Source: Holothuria scabra (taxonomy: Eukaryota > Echinodermata > Holothuroidea > Aspidochirotida > Holothuriidae). Taken from it: a stretch of 64,000 nucleotides of DNA. The translations under genes and the position numbers were made by a program. The stretch covers positions 35,799,905 through 35,863,904 of the forward strand of contig CM074179.1 of NCBI GenBank assembly GCA_037179385.1, given 5' to 3'. The notes beneath the pieces are model-generated. The model was not told the origin of the DNA and ran no database searches. It worked only from the letters and a program-made list of their open reading frames with translations. Below, in pieces: positions 11,049 to 24,035 of this stretch (position 1 is its first letter; the number at the start of each line of letters is the position of its first letter).

Positions 11049-12947
11049 CTGTAAAGTAAAATAAAACAGAGGATTGGATTAAAAGTAGAAATATACAAGA
11101 CATCTGTAGTGAATCGGAGAAAATAAATAAGATAATTAAATGATATAATGTGTCCGTGTTGATAAGAAAGACTTTTTATAGGAAGGAATATTGACCTTTA
11201 AATGATAAAAGGTAATTAAAAGTCATTAGTGGAGATATAAAAGAAATATTTCAGGATTTTTGCAGGAATAAATATTATATTTGTGTTATTTAGTGCCGTT
11301 TTGTTCCATGGGTTTTTTAAGTTTTGTTTTATTCCTTTTGGCTCTTTGGTTGTTTTTCTCTCTAGGACTTACAGTTTTGGAATGATATATAGCAGTACTA
11401 CGGTGGTAATTGTGACTTTTTGGAAATAATGTTATGAACTATTATAGGTCGAGTCAGATTGGGAAGGTTTCAAGCAAGAATTCGCTGGATAAAAAGGGGG
11501 GTCGTTTTAATTTTATGAGAAAAATGTTTGAAATATTTGAGTTATTCTAATTAGTATTATTTGAAAAAGTTATAATTACAAAAGTTAATTTTTAATTGAC
11601 TTAAATAAACTGAAATATAACATATTTTACAATGGAATCAATTCTTTTTACTCTTATTGTTAACGATTTCATGTCTTATGTTTTTTGGTTATATTTCCTC
11701 TCTCTGTAGTGAATAAAAATCATTTTCGTAAAATTTAAGATGTCAGTACTACCCTATTATTGTCGTCTCTTTATATTTATATTTCAGAGGTTAAAAAGTA
11801 TAACTAGTCTATTTTGTTACCAACCTGTTTCAAAATGAAGTTTTCTTCCTTTTTATTTGACATTTCAGAAATGTTTCAAGTTAAATAGTACAGCAAGTGT
11901 TGCTAATCAGGAATAACTTTTATTTCTCTTAAAATTGGTCCGTTAAAACTTAGCAACTAATCAATTAAAAAGTAAAAAATATCCATTCTGTAATATTTCA
12001 TTTTGAAAGACATTTCTTAAGACATAGATCGGATTGTTGACCTATATCAATTAAGTGTATCTTGACTAAAGCAAAACTTTAATAAACTTTCTCCCTGATA
12101 ACGGTACGTCGACTCACATCGGCTACGGACAACCTCGGTAGGCTGGTTTTGGTTACACAAGGAACATTTTAGCAGTATACTAGAGTTAAAATGGTTTCAA
12201 AACATTTCAAGTTCTAATTTTTAGTAAGATATGGGATTCCGCAGAAAAAAGAAGGTGACGAAACTTTGAAAGGTCAAATCATGGAAAATACTTCAGTCTT
12301 CAAGATGAGAGCTCAATTGACAAATGTTGGTGTTTTTTTTTCACAGAGGTATGAAAAAGTGATTTTACAAGTCTCATTCGGTCAAAATCATTTGTCAAAT
12401 TATCTTTTGTGTAGCGCCATATCATAGTACAAAGAAAGGTTTGGAAAATTGCTTTTAAATCACTAAAAATGATATTTCCCATAGCAGGCGTGATGCATAT
12501 TAATCATCTCCTGGTTTGAAATTTTACGGTATGCTTTTTATACTTGATATTGATGTATTTTTTTTATCTTGTTCATGATAACAGAAATGATTTTCTCACT
12601 TTTTTTCGCTTTCAAGGGGAAAACTGCCCTGCTCTTTTGTCCCTATACCCGTAGATCGCAAACAACTTTATCATTTAGGGAGAAAATATTTAATCAATTT
12701 AGCTATAAATTTTAACTTTTCCACAGAAGACACACGGAGAGGTCACCCTGACATAATATACGCCTGTGGCACACGGAAAGTAAGATGATCAAGTATTAAC
12801 TTCCCCTTAAATCTGAGCAAATGAACCCTATTTGGTCTTTTGACTTTCACAACTGAAAGAGAATGAAAACCATAGAACTCTACTTAATATGGATGGTATA
12901 AAATCTAGTAAAAAGTTGTAGGAGCGCTTAAAAGATCATACTTTTTT

Positions 12948-12968
12948 TTGGGGGGGGGGGGGGGGGTG
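12948..12968. repeat. Poly-G tract
   Basis: A run of about 16 G follows a T-run, in otherwise featureless AT-rich intron sequence. The following GGTGGTGGTG adds to its G-quadruplex potential. Confidence 0.8.
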
Positions 12969-14944
12969 GTGGTGTTGCCCTATTGAGAAGCTAGGTGAGT
13001 TTTTAACAAAATCGAAGAAAGAATATTATCCATGTTTTTTTATATTTTCATTATTTGCTCTGACCCCTGGTAACAATTTATTGTTGTCTGTGATGACTGG
13101 TCTTAACTGTTTTAAATTGTAAATACGGTTTAGCAAAGAAAGTTAGGCCCAAAGTTCACCTTCTTTTAAATTAAAGATAATTAAATTCCGTTTATTTATC
13201 ACATAATTTAATTCAGTGTTTTTCTTATAACTGGAAAAAGCATGCTTGTAAAAATGAGTAAAAAATAGTTGTTTGAATTAAGTTATATTTGGTCTATAAT
13301 CATTTTAACTCAAACATAGGTCCAGTATCACGCTAATTTACTGCACAGTTAATTTCTTTAGGAGAAGCCGATCGCGGTAATTTTTTCTGTGACTAAAGTA
13401 AGGTTTAAAATACCTGTATTTTCTCGTTGGTAAAACTTCCTGTATTTTAAAAGTAATCTTCATTGCTGCTCAACATATATCTCATCATATGTTGACATAG
13501 ATCCGGTCCTATCGTTTATTTCCATGAAAAACAATAATATTCTATATTACTCATTTTTATGAGAGGGATCACTTTAACCGTAAAAGTCGTCTTTTACATA
13601 TTTCCAAGACAGCTAGGCTAGGTTACATGTCTAATATTGATATAACAGCCCACATTTCTACGCAAGCCTTGGGCCTAGTCACATGCTAGGCCTATCTGTC
13701 AATATTACAAGAGCGAGGTAATCGCGTAGTATTTTGATCACCGCGATCGCGCAAGGTCGACAGCGGGTAACCGTACCCACCCCGCTAACAAAACGATTCC
13801 GAAACAGGGAGAATGATTGCTACAACATTCGTTGCTTAACAGGTGTACGTAATTTGTTCTGTGTTTTTCTAATTAACTATGATAAGAACACACCGCAGCA
13901 GGTGTATAATCTGGACTCATTAGGTAGCCTAGGCCTAGTCGAACATTCGTTCTGAATATTACAGACACATTAACCTCGTTTTTGTACTAGCTACCTATAT
14001 AATTCCTCGTTCCATATTTTGTTAAATTTGCAAAGATAATGCTCCTGATGAGTGTTTTGGTATTGTCTGTCAAAAAATAGCTTCGTAAACACGGATAAAA
14101 GAAGCCAGTCATCATATTCCTTTTCTGAATATTTCTTAAATAAAATTATAAGCTTTAGTCTACTTGAAATAAAACGTCTAATAAAGAACTATCATTCAAC
14201 TCCCTGATCATAGCAGACGATAATAATGTACTGGGTTAGGCAGATCTTCTGAGTATTTTGAAGAACATACTCAAACGTTAAAAATACCTTTTTGTTGAAC
14301 AGTATCTAACACATTCCCTTCAGCTGATGGAAATTCAATCAAGAAATAAAATCCAAATAATCCAAATCGCATATCAAAAGTTGTAAAGAATCTCTTTCAC
14401 CGTCCATTACGCTTATTTCCGTGTCAGGTTTGAAGATAACGACTCTCAGTCTCAAGTGGCCACCGATCAACTTACTGACACTAATATTGGCGCGTAAATT
14501 TCTGTACAGTTAGCACGTACTATACTGTGATCGTAGTCCGCCACATGTACAGGCGCACGGATGTGCATTGCATGCGCTCGGTAAAACAGGTGGAACAACA
14601 AATATGTTTATATCAAAATTCCACACGCAATAGGTGGCAGCATTCAAAAATACTTTGTCAGTGTAGATGTCTGAATTCTTCAATGTTTTAGCTGATCATG
14701 GTTCGTGTTCCCAAGCAATGTTGGAAGTTACGTAAAAAATCTAGGTAATTTCGAGTTTTTAAAGTTATAACATTTGCGGATTATGCGTTGTAAGTGTAAA
14801 CGGTGAGCTGGACCATATCGTCACAGACGTTACGAAGAGGGATATGACATAACATGACCCCAGCTCTAAGCATGGCCGTACGGGAAGGGGACTCCATGGA
14901 GCTGTGGTCCTCGTCAAGAGCGTGTCTAGACCATTCTTCATAGT

Positions 14945-15650
14945 TGGGCCAAAGGGAGCGAAGCGCGCGAGGGAGGGATGGGAAGCTTTTAGTTTTTTAA
15001 TGGGAAAATACGTGAGTCGGTGTATATTTAGAAAATACTTTGTATACTTAGAGAGACTCATTATTATGGGTTTTATGAACTATTTTCTAGGAATAACCAC
15101 ATTGAAATCAAGTACACACCTATACCTGGAAAGCAATTGAGTTTGCGCGGAGCGCAAGAAAATTTTGGTCCAAAATGCCTCCCCAATCGATGGAAAAGGC
15201 ACCTCCCAGGCCTTTTACCGTATATAAGTGGGGAAACACAAGCAATATTATAAAAATAAACATAAAAGTGTCACAAATATGCCAATGGGGGCGCTCCCCC
15301 TTCCACCCAGTTTCGGAGTGTGAATACGCAAAGAGTGAATGCACAAAGCTGACGGCTCTTAAAGCGGAGCGCATTGGTTGAAGCGAAGTGCACATAAACG
15401 GCCGGGAACGGCTTTCCAACGCTGTAAAAACAAGGTCTACTAAGGCATTTTTTTAGCAGGAGTGGAACAAATTAACGTGAAGCACTACATATCTGGAGTT
15501 CGGGGGATATAAACCTTTGAAGAAAAGAAAAACAACTATCTAAGCGGAGCGTCACCATTGGTTGGGTCGGAACCAAAGAAAAATTGCGACCCTCAGATGA
15601 TAGCCAGAAACAGCATTTCCCAGGCTGGTATAGCCCCCTCCCCCCGCCCT
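14945..15650. repeat. GC-rich dispersed repeat, GCGGAGCG family
   Basis: Contains several diagnostic words of a family found across the window: GGAGCGAAGCGCGCGAGG (about 14955), GCGCGGAGCGCAAGAAAATT (about 15146) and CTAAGCGGAGCGTCACC (about 15540), followed by a CTCAGATGA motif. It probably represents two or three broken copies. Long open frames here are not coding, because the same words occur in copies with stops. Confidence 0.6.
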
Positions 15651-16074
15651 TCTTGTGCGAAACTTTTAAGGTGTAACGTTTGTGGTGAAATATTGATGTC
15701 AGATTGAAACAACGACGAAAAGTAGTATGACGAACGGAATTATTGCAAGGAAAGCCTTAGTCATCATTCCATTTTGTAGTTGCCATTTTCATAATAACTC
15801 TGACCTAAACAGATAAATGAACTTTCACTTTTTCCAAGGAAAATATTCTACCATACAGGGCAAAATCATGTCCAAACTCTGAAGTGAAACTAAGGAATGT
15901 GTAATTGTTATGTGAAAGTTTTCAGAATGCGCGGCCAAGTTTCTGTTTGTTTTGGAAAATGTCATGAAAATTTTGTATTGACTATGATGCTTTCTTATTT
16001 TCCGAGCAACCTCTGGAAAAAATCATGCTTCTTCAGCAGCTTTAGGTGATTAAATATGGAATGCGTTTCACGCA

Positions 16075-16480
16075 AATCTCGTTAATAACGGCGTGATTGG
16101 TAGTAACAGCGTTGTACATTGAGTTAACAACAGCGTGATTATCTTTAATAGCGTAGTAAATTTTGGTAACCATGGCTAAATTTTAAGTAACCACGTGCTA
16201 AATTTCGTTAACAGCGCCGTGATCAGAAGTAACCGCGTGCTACAAGAGGTTAACAACGCCGGCGTTTTCGGTTTCAACAGCCAGCTAACAGTTTGTAACG
16301 GCCTTGTCGCGATCAACCGCAGGTGTAGGTAACCATGTAACTTCAATCAACAACGTGCGAACAAGAAGTAATGGACGGCTGTTCCAGTTAACGCAAATAC
16401 AATTAACGACGATTTAAACGGTAGTAACCATGTAAACTTAAATGTCGCTTGTAGTCAATGGCGCCGTTTAGATAGAAACC
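16075..16480. repeat. Degenerate minisatellite, unit about 21 bp
   Basis: About 18 diverged, directly repeated units alternate GTTAACA-GCG-GTGAT and GTAACC-CGTGCTAAATTT words (for example near 16100, 16180, 16205 and 16235). The spacing stays close to 20-22 bp while the sequence drifts strongly. There is no usable open frame. GTTAAC and GTAACC recur as the unit start. Confidence 0.7.
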
Positions 16481-16949
16481 TGCTGGGTGGTGCGTGGCGA
16501 GGTGTTTACCAGTAGGCCTACTTCTACTTTTGCTTTAATTTTTGTTGTGGTTGAATGATGACAATATTAAGTTATATAAGAACAGTGACATATTGGTGAG
16601 TGGGAACCCTCATTCATGGGCCGATGCATTTCCGACTAAAAGGCTTTAGGCAATTAATTTGTAATAGACTTTACATTTCAACAACAAAAAGGAAAAGAAA
16701 TGAAAAACCAACATTACCTCCTTTCATTGTTTTTCATTGTTTTTTTATTCCCCTCTGAGCACTCAACCATTTCTTGTGATGGATTGTCCACACTATGTAG
16801 ATGAATTATATTGTTTTGTTGGGGCCCAAAGATCATGTAGAGTCATTAGAGATCAACTGGTCAAAATTTTGCAAACACTTCATCTCAAGAAGGGTAACTT
16901 CGAAGGGCACTGCAAATCACATGTGGACTGCCAATATTAAGTAGATGAT

Positions 16950-17045
16950 TTTTATGGTTTTGTTGTAGGTCAAATGTGACCTGGGGTTGCCAAAGGCCAA
17001 AAGTTGAAACGCTTGCAACACAATCTCAATATATCATACCAAAGG
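16950..17045 (+). repeat. Dispersed GGTCA-type repeat fragment
   Basis: Contains GGTCAAATGTGACC, TGGGGTTGCCAAAGGCCAAA and a CTTGCAACACAATCTC tail. Related words (GGTCATTTGGGTCATCAGAGG, GATCATTTGGAGTTACGAAA) occur at about 24290 and 31855. Confidence 0.5.
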
Positions 17046-17265
17046 GATCCCCACATACACACACAAAATGGGAAGGGAAGAAAAAACGGGACGGGAAGGA
17101 AAGGAAGGAAAATGAGGAAAAGAGAGAGAAGAAGAGAAAAGGAGAGAGAGAAAAGGGAGGGGAAGGAAAGGAAAGAAAAGCAGAAGAAAAATGGAAAATG
17201 GAAAAGAAGGAGGAAAGGAAAGAAAAGAAAAAAGAAAGAAGAAACAAAAAGGAAATGGACCAACT
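17046..17265 (+). repeat. Purine (GGAAA/GAGA) tract
   Basis: About 200 bases almost entirely G and A on the plus strand. The resulting Lys/Glu-rich and Phe/Ser/Leu-rich open frames on both strands are low-complexity artefacts. Confidence 0.85.
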
Positions 17266-18099
17266 TTAACATCAAAAGCAAGATTGATCTGTATTCATGG
17301 AACACTTTCTTGGTCAATATATAAACATTCATTTAGAAAAATATATGAACATTCATTTATTCGCATAAAATTATCAAAATAATATCTGAGGTCCACTTTA
17401 TCGGAGGGAAGACTTTCCGCTCTTACTCTCCTCATTATAGAAAGAGACATTCCTGCGTGTATTGACTTTGATCCAGTCATCAACACATTCAGTAAAATGA
17501 CTATCTGACGAATGGAACTTAATTACAGGACAACACCGCCCACATTCAAAGACCGTTCATGCAGGCAGACCAAGAACATCAAGTGTGTATCTTTTCCTTT
17601 AACGTTTAATAAAATTTGATTTGGATGTTATATACCAAATATATTTTCATGTTGACATACGACTTGTTAAACTGGAGTTCGTGTGAATTTTTCATTTTAC
17701 CTGAAGATTCCAAGTCATGTAAGTGTTGACCATATTGCAAAGAAATGCTCGCATTTGGGATGTGAAAAGTAATCTTTTTCTTAAGTCCTCCCGACAGTCT
17801 GGCAAAGGGCCATGGGGTGAAAAGTAATCATAATTATATTCAGATGGTGGTGGTCGAGGAGGGGAGCCGTCCACAACACAACCATAGGCGTATGAAGCGG
17901 GAATGGGGGCCTGGTGGCGGCGACAGTTCCTCCCTCGTGAAAAATGAGGAGGCGGAAGGATGATTCCTCCCCCTCTAGGGTCAAAAGAAACCCTTTTTAT
18001 TGTTCAAAATCTTAAAAGGATCAAAAGTGCAACGTAAGGTTCATTTGTTCTCGAACATAAATCAGTTTGGCAAACTTCCCCGAGCTCTGGAAATGAAAA

Positions 18100-19520
18100 A
18101 ATCGGATATTTACCATATTTGACACCACATCATCAATAGACACCGACAGCTACATTGCCTTTTTTGTTTACTGTCTTTCATAAAATTCCAAATATTTTTC
18201 GATGAAAGATCATCTTGATTTTGGAATATCTTGTCTAAATAGTTTGAAATGTCATCGTAAAGTGTCAGCTCGTAGGCCTCAGATAACATGTGTAGCATCA
18301 ATGATTGAGTCGTCGTGCAATCTAGCTTCTTCGGGAAGCAGTTTATAATTTGGTTTCGCCCAACAGTTCTTTGCCAGACAGTTGGGAGGACTTTGGAAAA
18401 GCAATCATTCTCAGATTTGCCACTAATATTTGAATGAAGTACAGATTCTTCAGTAATCCCCCAACTCCTCAAACTTCCTCAAAGGAAACCCAGAATCCAA
18501 AGCTTTCTGCAATGCAAGCTCCATACCAACATATTAATGTTTCAAGAGGGCAGAAATTTCTGCAGGCTTCGCGCGCCGCTATACATTCCTAATACAGTGG
18601 TGTTCACATTTGCAAGAAAAATCGGAAAACTTAGCTACTACTTACAAGCCCCAGACATGCCATTTCCTGCGGTCTGAGGGGTCCCGATTTTTCAAAATTT
18701 TCTGTACGCCCCGCGCCAAATGAAGATATTCTTTCTAGCAAGACTTCATATTCTAGGCAGGGGAACCATTGGCCTACCGTACTCAAATGCTCAAATACAC
18801 ACATGTTATCAGATACCTTTCAACCATGTCAGTTGTGTAGATGGATTCTTTAGTTATTGAAGCGTCAAAATTTCATCAATGTTCAATGTTGCAGAGCAGT
18901 GGCTTAGCTGCGGAAGGCAGGGGCGATTGCGCATTTTCTCGAAAAAGTGAAAAATTCAAAAAATTGCCATCTGAGATACCTGTCAACTACAGGACGGTTT
19001 TCTCAAGTTTTGCTTCATAAAATTCCGAATTTTTCCTAGTAAAAGTTCCATATTTGAAATTATTGGTTTATTGGTTTTAAAAAAATGTAAAAATTTTCCG
19101 CGCGCTTCGCGCGCCTTCAGTTACCCTTAAAGCACTAAGTGATCGCTAATAATGCAGTCAGTGGAAAACTTTTCCGAGCCGCTACAGTGCCGTTTCCCTA
19201 AAATTTCCTTCAATATAGGCTTTCATTTTTGTCTAAAAAAAGCAACAAAATTTCGAGAGTTTTGTGAATGTCGCCAAGAAGCCTTAATCCGCATTCCTAA
19301 GATAACACGATCTTCCGTCGGCATGCTATCTCAGATGTGTTAATGGAAACGCATATTCGCCGATAGTCCCCCAAATATGCAAATTTCCTTACAGGAAACC
19401 CTTAATCTAATCTATTTTCTCCAATACAAGCTCCATATTTTCAAGTGTGTAAAAGGGCCCAAGCTTTCGGTATGTACCTAATACAGTAGTGTTCACACTT
19501 AAGAAAAAAATCAGATTTAT
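18100..19520. repeat. Diverged copies of the hAT-associated repeat seen at 59941-60628
   Basis: Two neighbouring blocks share landmarks with the right-end element: a CAGTGGCTTAGC end near 18898, TTCATAAAATTCC-AA-TTTTTC, CCGCGCGCTTCGCGCGCC (about 19098), and the tail CTAATACAGT-GTTCACA-TT (about 18590 and 19485). The minus-strand open frame at 18110-18472 lies here. It has no recognisable domain and the homologous copies carry stops. Confidence 0.55.
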
Positions 19521-21669
19521 GTAAAAAAATTATTCTTGCTCGTAGAAAAAGCAAAAAAAAAAAAGAAGAAAAAACAGCCTAAAAATGTACCTTTTGATCA
19601 ATGGGGTAGGGTGATTTGCATGGCTTTGGCTGTCAGATTTTTAAGACCGAAATTAAAATTTGGGAGGCAGTCTTCTACCTGCCTCATGGGACTAGGGTTT
19701 TAGGGGAGAGGATTTCACCCTCCCTATTGTGTTTTGTGTTTGTGTGTGTTTCTTTGTATAAGATTTGCACCATAAGCTACCTTTAAATTAAAATTGTGTT
19801 ACGTATTTAACACATAGAAAGGAGTTTGAGAAATCTGTGAGGGGCACGATGGGGTGGTAGAGCAGTGCCTTGCTTCGGCTACGCTAATCCTTGAGAACGT
19901 GTACTCCATGTACCTAAGCACCCAGGCGAATTTACTCAACAGACTTAAAATCTTTCAGAGGACCAATACAAGGGCCATGTGTGTATTCCGCCCACCTGAC
20001 CCATTCCTGTCACGTGTGCATACATGAAGTTTCAATAGAGGGACGCAATGACTTACAGATCGCTGTCATGGTTAGAGGTCAAGGGAAGGGGACACACTCC
20101 CTGGACAAGCTCCCCATTTTGGCTTGTGGAAATGGGATGAAATACAAAATTTCTTAAATTCGACAGCATAACAAAAAGTTGCAAGGTACAAAATCTTCAT
20201 GAACAGTTTGGTTCCTCAACAAAACTATACGCGAACAAATCGGTAACGAGGCGATCCCTTTTCCGAATACTTAAAATGCTTCTAACTTTTGCTGCTATGT
20301 GCTGCGTCACTTGTTAAAACAGAAGGAATGTTTGTATACATAACAACATAAGGTAGGAAGCACGCGAGAAAACCGCCGTGGCCGGCCTGACTTGAACAAA
20401 TTGTTAAAAATAGAGCTTTTAAACATCCTTTTAGTATTTTAAAGGGCAACAGCAGTTGTCCCAAATTGAAGTAGCGTAGTGGACTGTACAGTTTCATTAT
20501 TGGCTGTTGGAGTCATGTGACAACGTTTCTTTTCTTTCAATGTAAAATCTACTAGAAATAACTGTTTGGTTCACCTTTAGTATGCAATATTAAATCATAA
20601 AATGTAATAAAAGATACTTTGAAGAGAAATAAGACGAAAATTGTGCCATTTAACTATTTCTTCACAATAAGTTTGCGAGACTTTTCTTTACCTTTAAGCT
20701 CTCAGGGTGCGTAGAAATTTTGCTAATTTGATAACCGTTTGTGAGAGGACATGTTCAAAAAGTGGTTCTTGGTCAAAATCCACCTCTATTCCCATCTTAT
20801 TCTATCACTACAGAAATATAATTCAAATGCGCCTGGTGAAAACTGGAAATCGAGGAAGTCAAGCAATATCCATAACAATCAGTCATTATTGAACTGATGT
20901 TTAATTTAGATATGACTGAGATACTACTGAAAATTTCTAAATCGATTAAACTGAAGCGCGCGAAAAGTTTCTCAGTTTGTGAAGAATTTGCAAAAATGTG
21001 CCTAATTCGTGCTAATTGAAGGGAGAAAAGTCTACCGAGCTGGATCTACTTGGAAAGGCCGATATGGACCTAGTCGGAAATAGCGCGCCAGAGTGAGAAT
21101 GAGAAAATTGCAATTGGAATTTCAGATTTTCCAACGATTGCTCTGAATATTTTTTAGGGGAGACGGGGGTTGAGACACCACCGTATACCCCGCTCGCGAC
21201 GGCCTTGTTGACGAGTATCTCCACCATCAACTGGAACGTGGAAGTAATTCCGAAATTAATCTTTCCGATCGCAGGAAACTGTCACTTCCCAAACACTCCA
21301 ACACGCTTCTGAACCACCTTTCGATTGAGATTCTAAGTTTAAAATTAATTCAAATACTGGAGCAGGAGCTGTGGCATTTCAGCCGTCGATTTGGGCAGAT
21401 ATTTAAAAAGTTTACTGGCAAAAAAATTCTTGCCGTCTCTGAAGAAAAAGATACTCAGAGGTCTTCGAAAGTGTACAATCTAGGATTGTTTTAGTTGGTA
21501 CTATGACGCCACTCATTCACGCTGAAAGCTAGCTACATCACACATCTCTGGATAATATTGGTTCATCAATCAATATGTTTGGGCTAGGGTGGTCGGAGGC
21601 GGAAACATTTTCTCTGCCCTACTAACTGGTCGCAGTTTGCATTACTTATCTGTAATTTACGTAATTTAC

Positions 21670-21830
21670 CATTTTTGCAACATTCCTATCATTCCCATCT
21701 TCATTACCTTTCTTCCCTTCTTATTTTTCCTTATTTTCCTTCTTTTCACTCTCTCACCTCTTCATTCCCCTCCTCCTTTGTTCTTCCTTTTTCTTTTTTC
21801 TTCCTCTTTCATTTTTCTTCCCTATCAATG
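21670..21830 (+). repeat. Pyrimidine (CTTC/TTTCC) tract
   Basis: About 150 bases dominated by T and C on the plus strand, the complement in character of the purine tract at 17046-17265. Overlapping open frames are low-complexity. Confidence 0.8.
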
Positions 21831-23119
21831 GAGGTGAATAACACGCTGCCCCCACCCCCGCACAACCTGTTGGCCCTCGTCTTTGCCTAAAACAGACTTT
21901 GGTGGTTCAGCAGGGCAGAGTTCATACGTATACGAGGTTCGAAGGCACAGTTCTCCCAAAAATCTAAAATTTGGGCAGGAATTTGGAGAAAATCAAATCG
22001 GACAGGCAATCGCGTTTTTTAAAATGGCATGGTTTTTCGGGATATTCTGAAGCGTGCGTGAATCTTCATACGTCAAACGTCATGGTAAACTTTTTTATGA
22101 AAAATTGACAAAACTGTCTTAAAATTCAGTACACATTCGGGCAGCGCAGAAAACTGTTATTCTTGAGTTTTCTACACAGTCTCCAACAGCTCAATGACCA
22201 AAATGGTCGAATTTCTAAATTCTTCCAAGCCTTTGCTCAAAAAATAAGAAAATCATCATGGTAACATACTTCTGAAAATCAAAGAGATAAAAATAGTGAC
22301 ACATCTGAGTGGCGCTACAAGAAAAAAAATTATTCTTTAACCTGTTTTGAAACCTTGTGCAGCAAAAAAACTCGAAATGGTAAATTACTTTGATACTCTC
22401 AAGTCTTTGCCCTCCAAAACAGAAAACGACATATGTTCAAAGTAAAATTTTCAGTTGCAAAAGATTCAGGTAGCTTCTAAAAAAAGTATTTCCTCATCAG
22501 CCCCACGTTATACTGCATGTAGTCTTGCAAAAACTTTGCCCGGAATGGTAAAACATTCGGTCGAAAGTTGAAATTTCTGCGGCCTTTTCAATTGCTAAAT
22601 TAATTACGGCGACGGACGGGAGAGTGTTCAGGCGAAGTGTCCAAGAGTTTGCTATCTATCCTACCTCTAGAGCCGAATTTGTGCAATGGTTATGAAAATC
22701 GGGTAATTTGTTTTTCAATACTTTAATGATACTGTGTGAGAGTTTCTTGTCCAAAGTGTGTCTCGATATTCATTTAAACCCACCTCGTTGCAGAAGTAAA
22801 AGCATTTTTCTCGGGAGTTCGGGCAGTCACACAGACAATTTGATCTATTCAATATTTACTGAATTCAGCCAGAAGTGGCAACATAGAGTAAAAAACATTA
22901 TCATGTTTTCGATTTCGTTGTATAATCTCATGTAAAGATATACACAATACTATTTCATTCAATGAAAGTGGAAAATATAACTTTTTTAAAAAATTCTAAG
23001 TGACTAACTGTTTTTTTCTAATCACTCAGCAAGTTGTTGATTTTTTCTTTTATTATTGCAATCAAAACTCGAAACAGCGACTGCGTTGATCCTCCTTATA
23101 AGCCCCTGAAAAGCCATTT

Positions 23120-23420
23120 TTTGAGGGGTCGATTTTTTAGTATTTTCTAAACGCTTCGCGCAACTGATGGTGGCGCTTCGCTTGGATGGTCTTTTTGCCA
23201 TAAATAAAGTTTCAAATTAGTGTTTTTCTGCAAACGAAAACTCAAATTAGTGGCTACTCCGATCCTCCTTGTAAGCCTGGGAAATAACATTCCTGGCTTC
23301 CTGAGGGGCACCGTACGATTTTTCCAAATTTTCTGAACGCTTGGTCCTAACCACTGGGTGGCGATCCGATTAGATAGCCTTTTGGGCAGAATAACATTTG
23401 AGGGCTGAATATAGGGCTGA
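23120..23420. repeat. GCGGAGCG-family repeat, inverted, two partial copies
   Basis: Reverse-orientation words (TTCTAAACGCTTCGCGCAAC at about 23144, GGTGGCGCTTCGCTTGGATGG at about 23170) are repeated more weakly as GGGTGGCGATCCGATTAGATA near 23355. Each is followed by a TTTT-GGCA segment, as in the other copies. The 142-codon minus-strand frame across this block is not supported as a gene. Confidence 0.6.
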
Positions 23421-23800
23421 ATATCTGCCTCAAACTGAAATGCTCCGGTACGCCTCTGGCAGAGATTACGCCCTGTTTGAGAATCTAGAGTGGTGCAAAA
23501 AGTCATCCTCCCCATGTGAGAAAAGGTCCCATACGCCCATGGCTGTGACAGCCTGCCCCAAATTTGCTGTAGCATGTAGGCTATAACAACTTATTTTATT
23601 CCGAATTGTAATTATTTTGATAGACAATTCTTTAAAGGACCTTGACCCATATTCTCTAAGCAAACTCTACGTCAAGATAAATACTATAGACAAACACCCA
23701 CTTCCCTCTTCGAATTCAAATCCGAAAACCCCGTCCAGAAAATGAAAACAGGGTAAAATATATAGTGGCTAACTACCAGTGACATGTTCATGAATTGGGA

Positions 23801-24035
23801 CGTGGAGAGGCCAAACGGTTACATCCTCTCACTAACATGTATTACGGCACCACTCCAAAAAAAACACTGTCTGGAATTTTGAGGTGGAGAGGTCGGACCG
23901 TTACATCCCGTCACTGACATGTATTACGACAGCCTTTCAAAAAACACGGTCAGGAATTTTAGGGTGGAGAGGCCAGATAGTTACATTCCATCACCGACAA
24001 GTATTATGGTAGCATTCCAAAATTCTGTGTCGGAC
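23801..24035. repeat. Tandem repeat, about 81 bp x 3
   Basis: GTGGAGAGG recurs at 23802, 23884 and 23964. Each copy continues with GTTACAT-CC-TCAC, an ACATGTATTA-like stretch and a GG-ATTTT-GG end. The copies differ at many positions. Confidence 0.8.

Noticed and set aside
16970..17332. Overlapping 97-120 codon open frames on both strands
   Set aside because: Produced by the purine tract; composition is Lys/Glu or Phe/Ser/Leu only, with no conserved motif.
18110..18472. 120-codon minus-strand frame
   Set aside because: Lies in a dispersed repeat whose other copies carry stops; no domain recognised.
23147..23575. 142-codon minus-strand frame
   Set aside because: Covers inverted GC-rich repeat copies; GC-rich segments keep frames open by chance.
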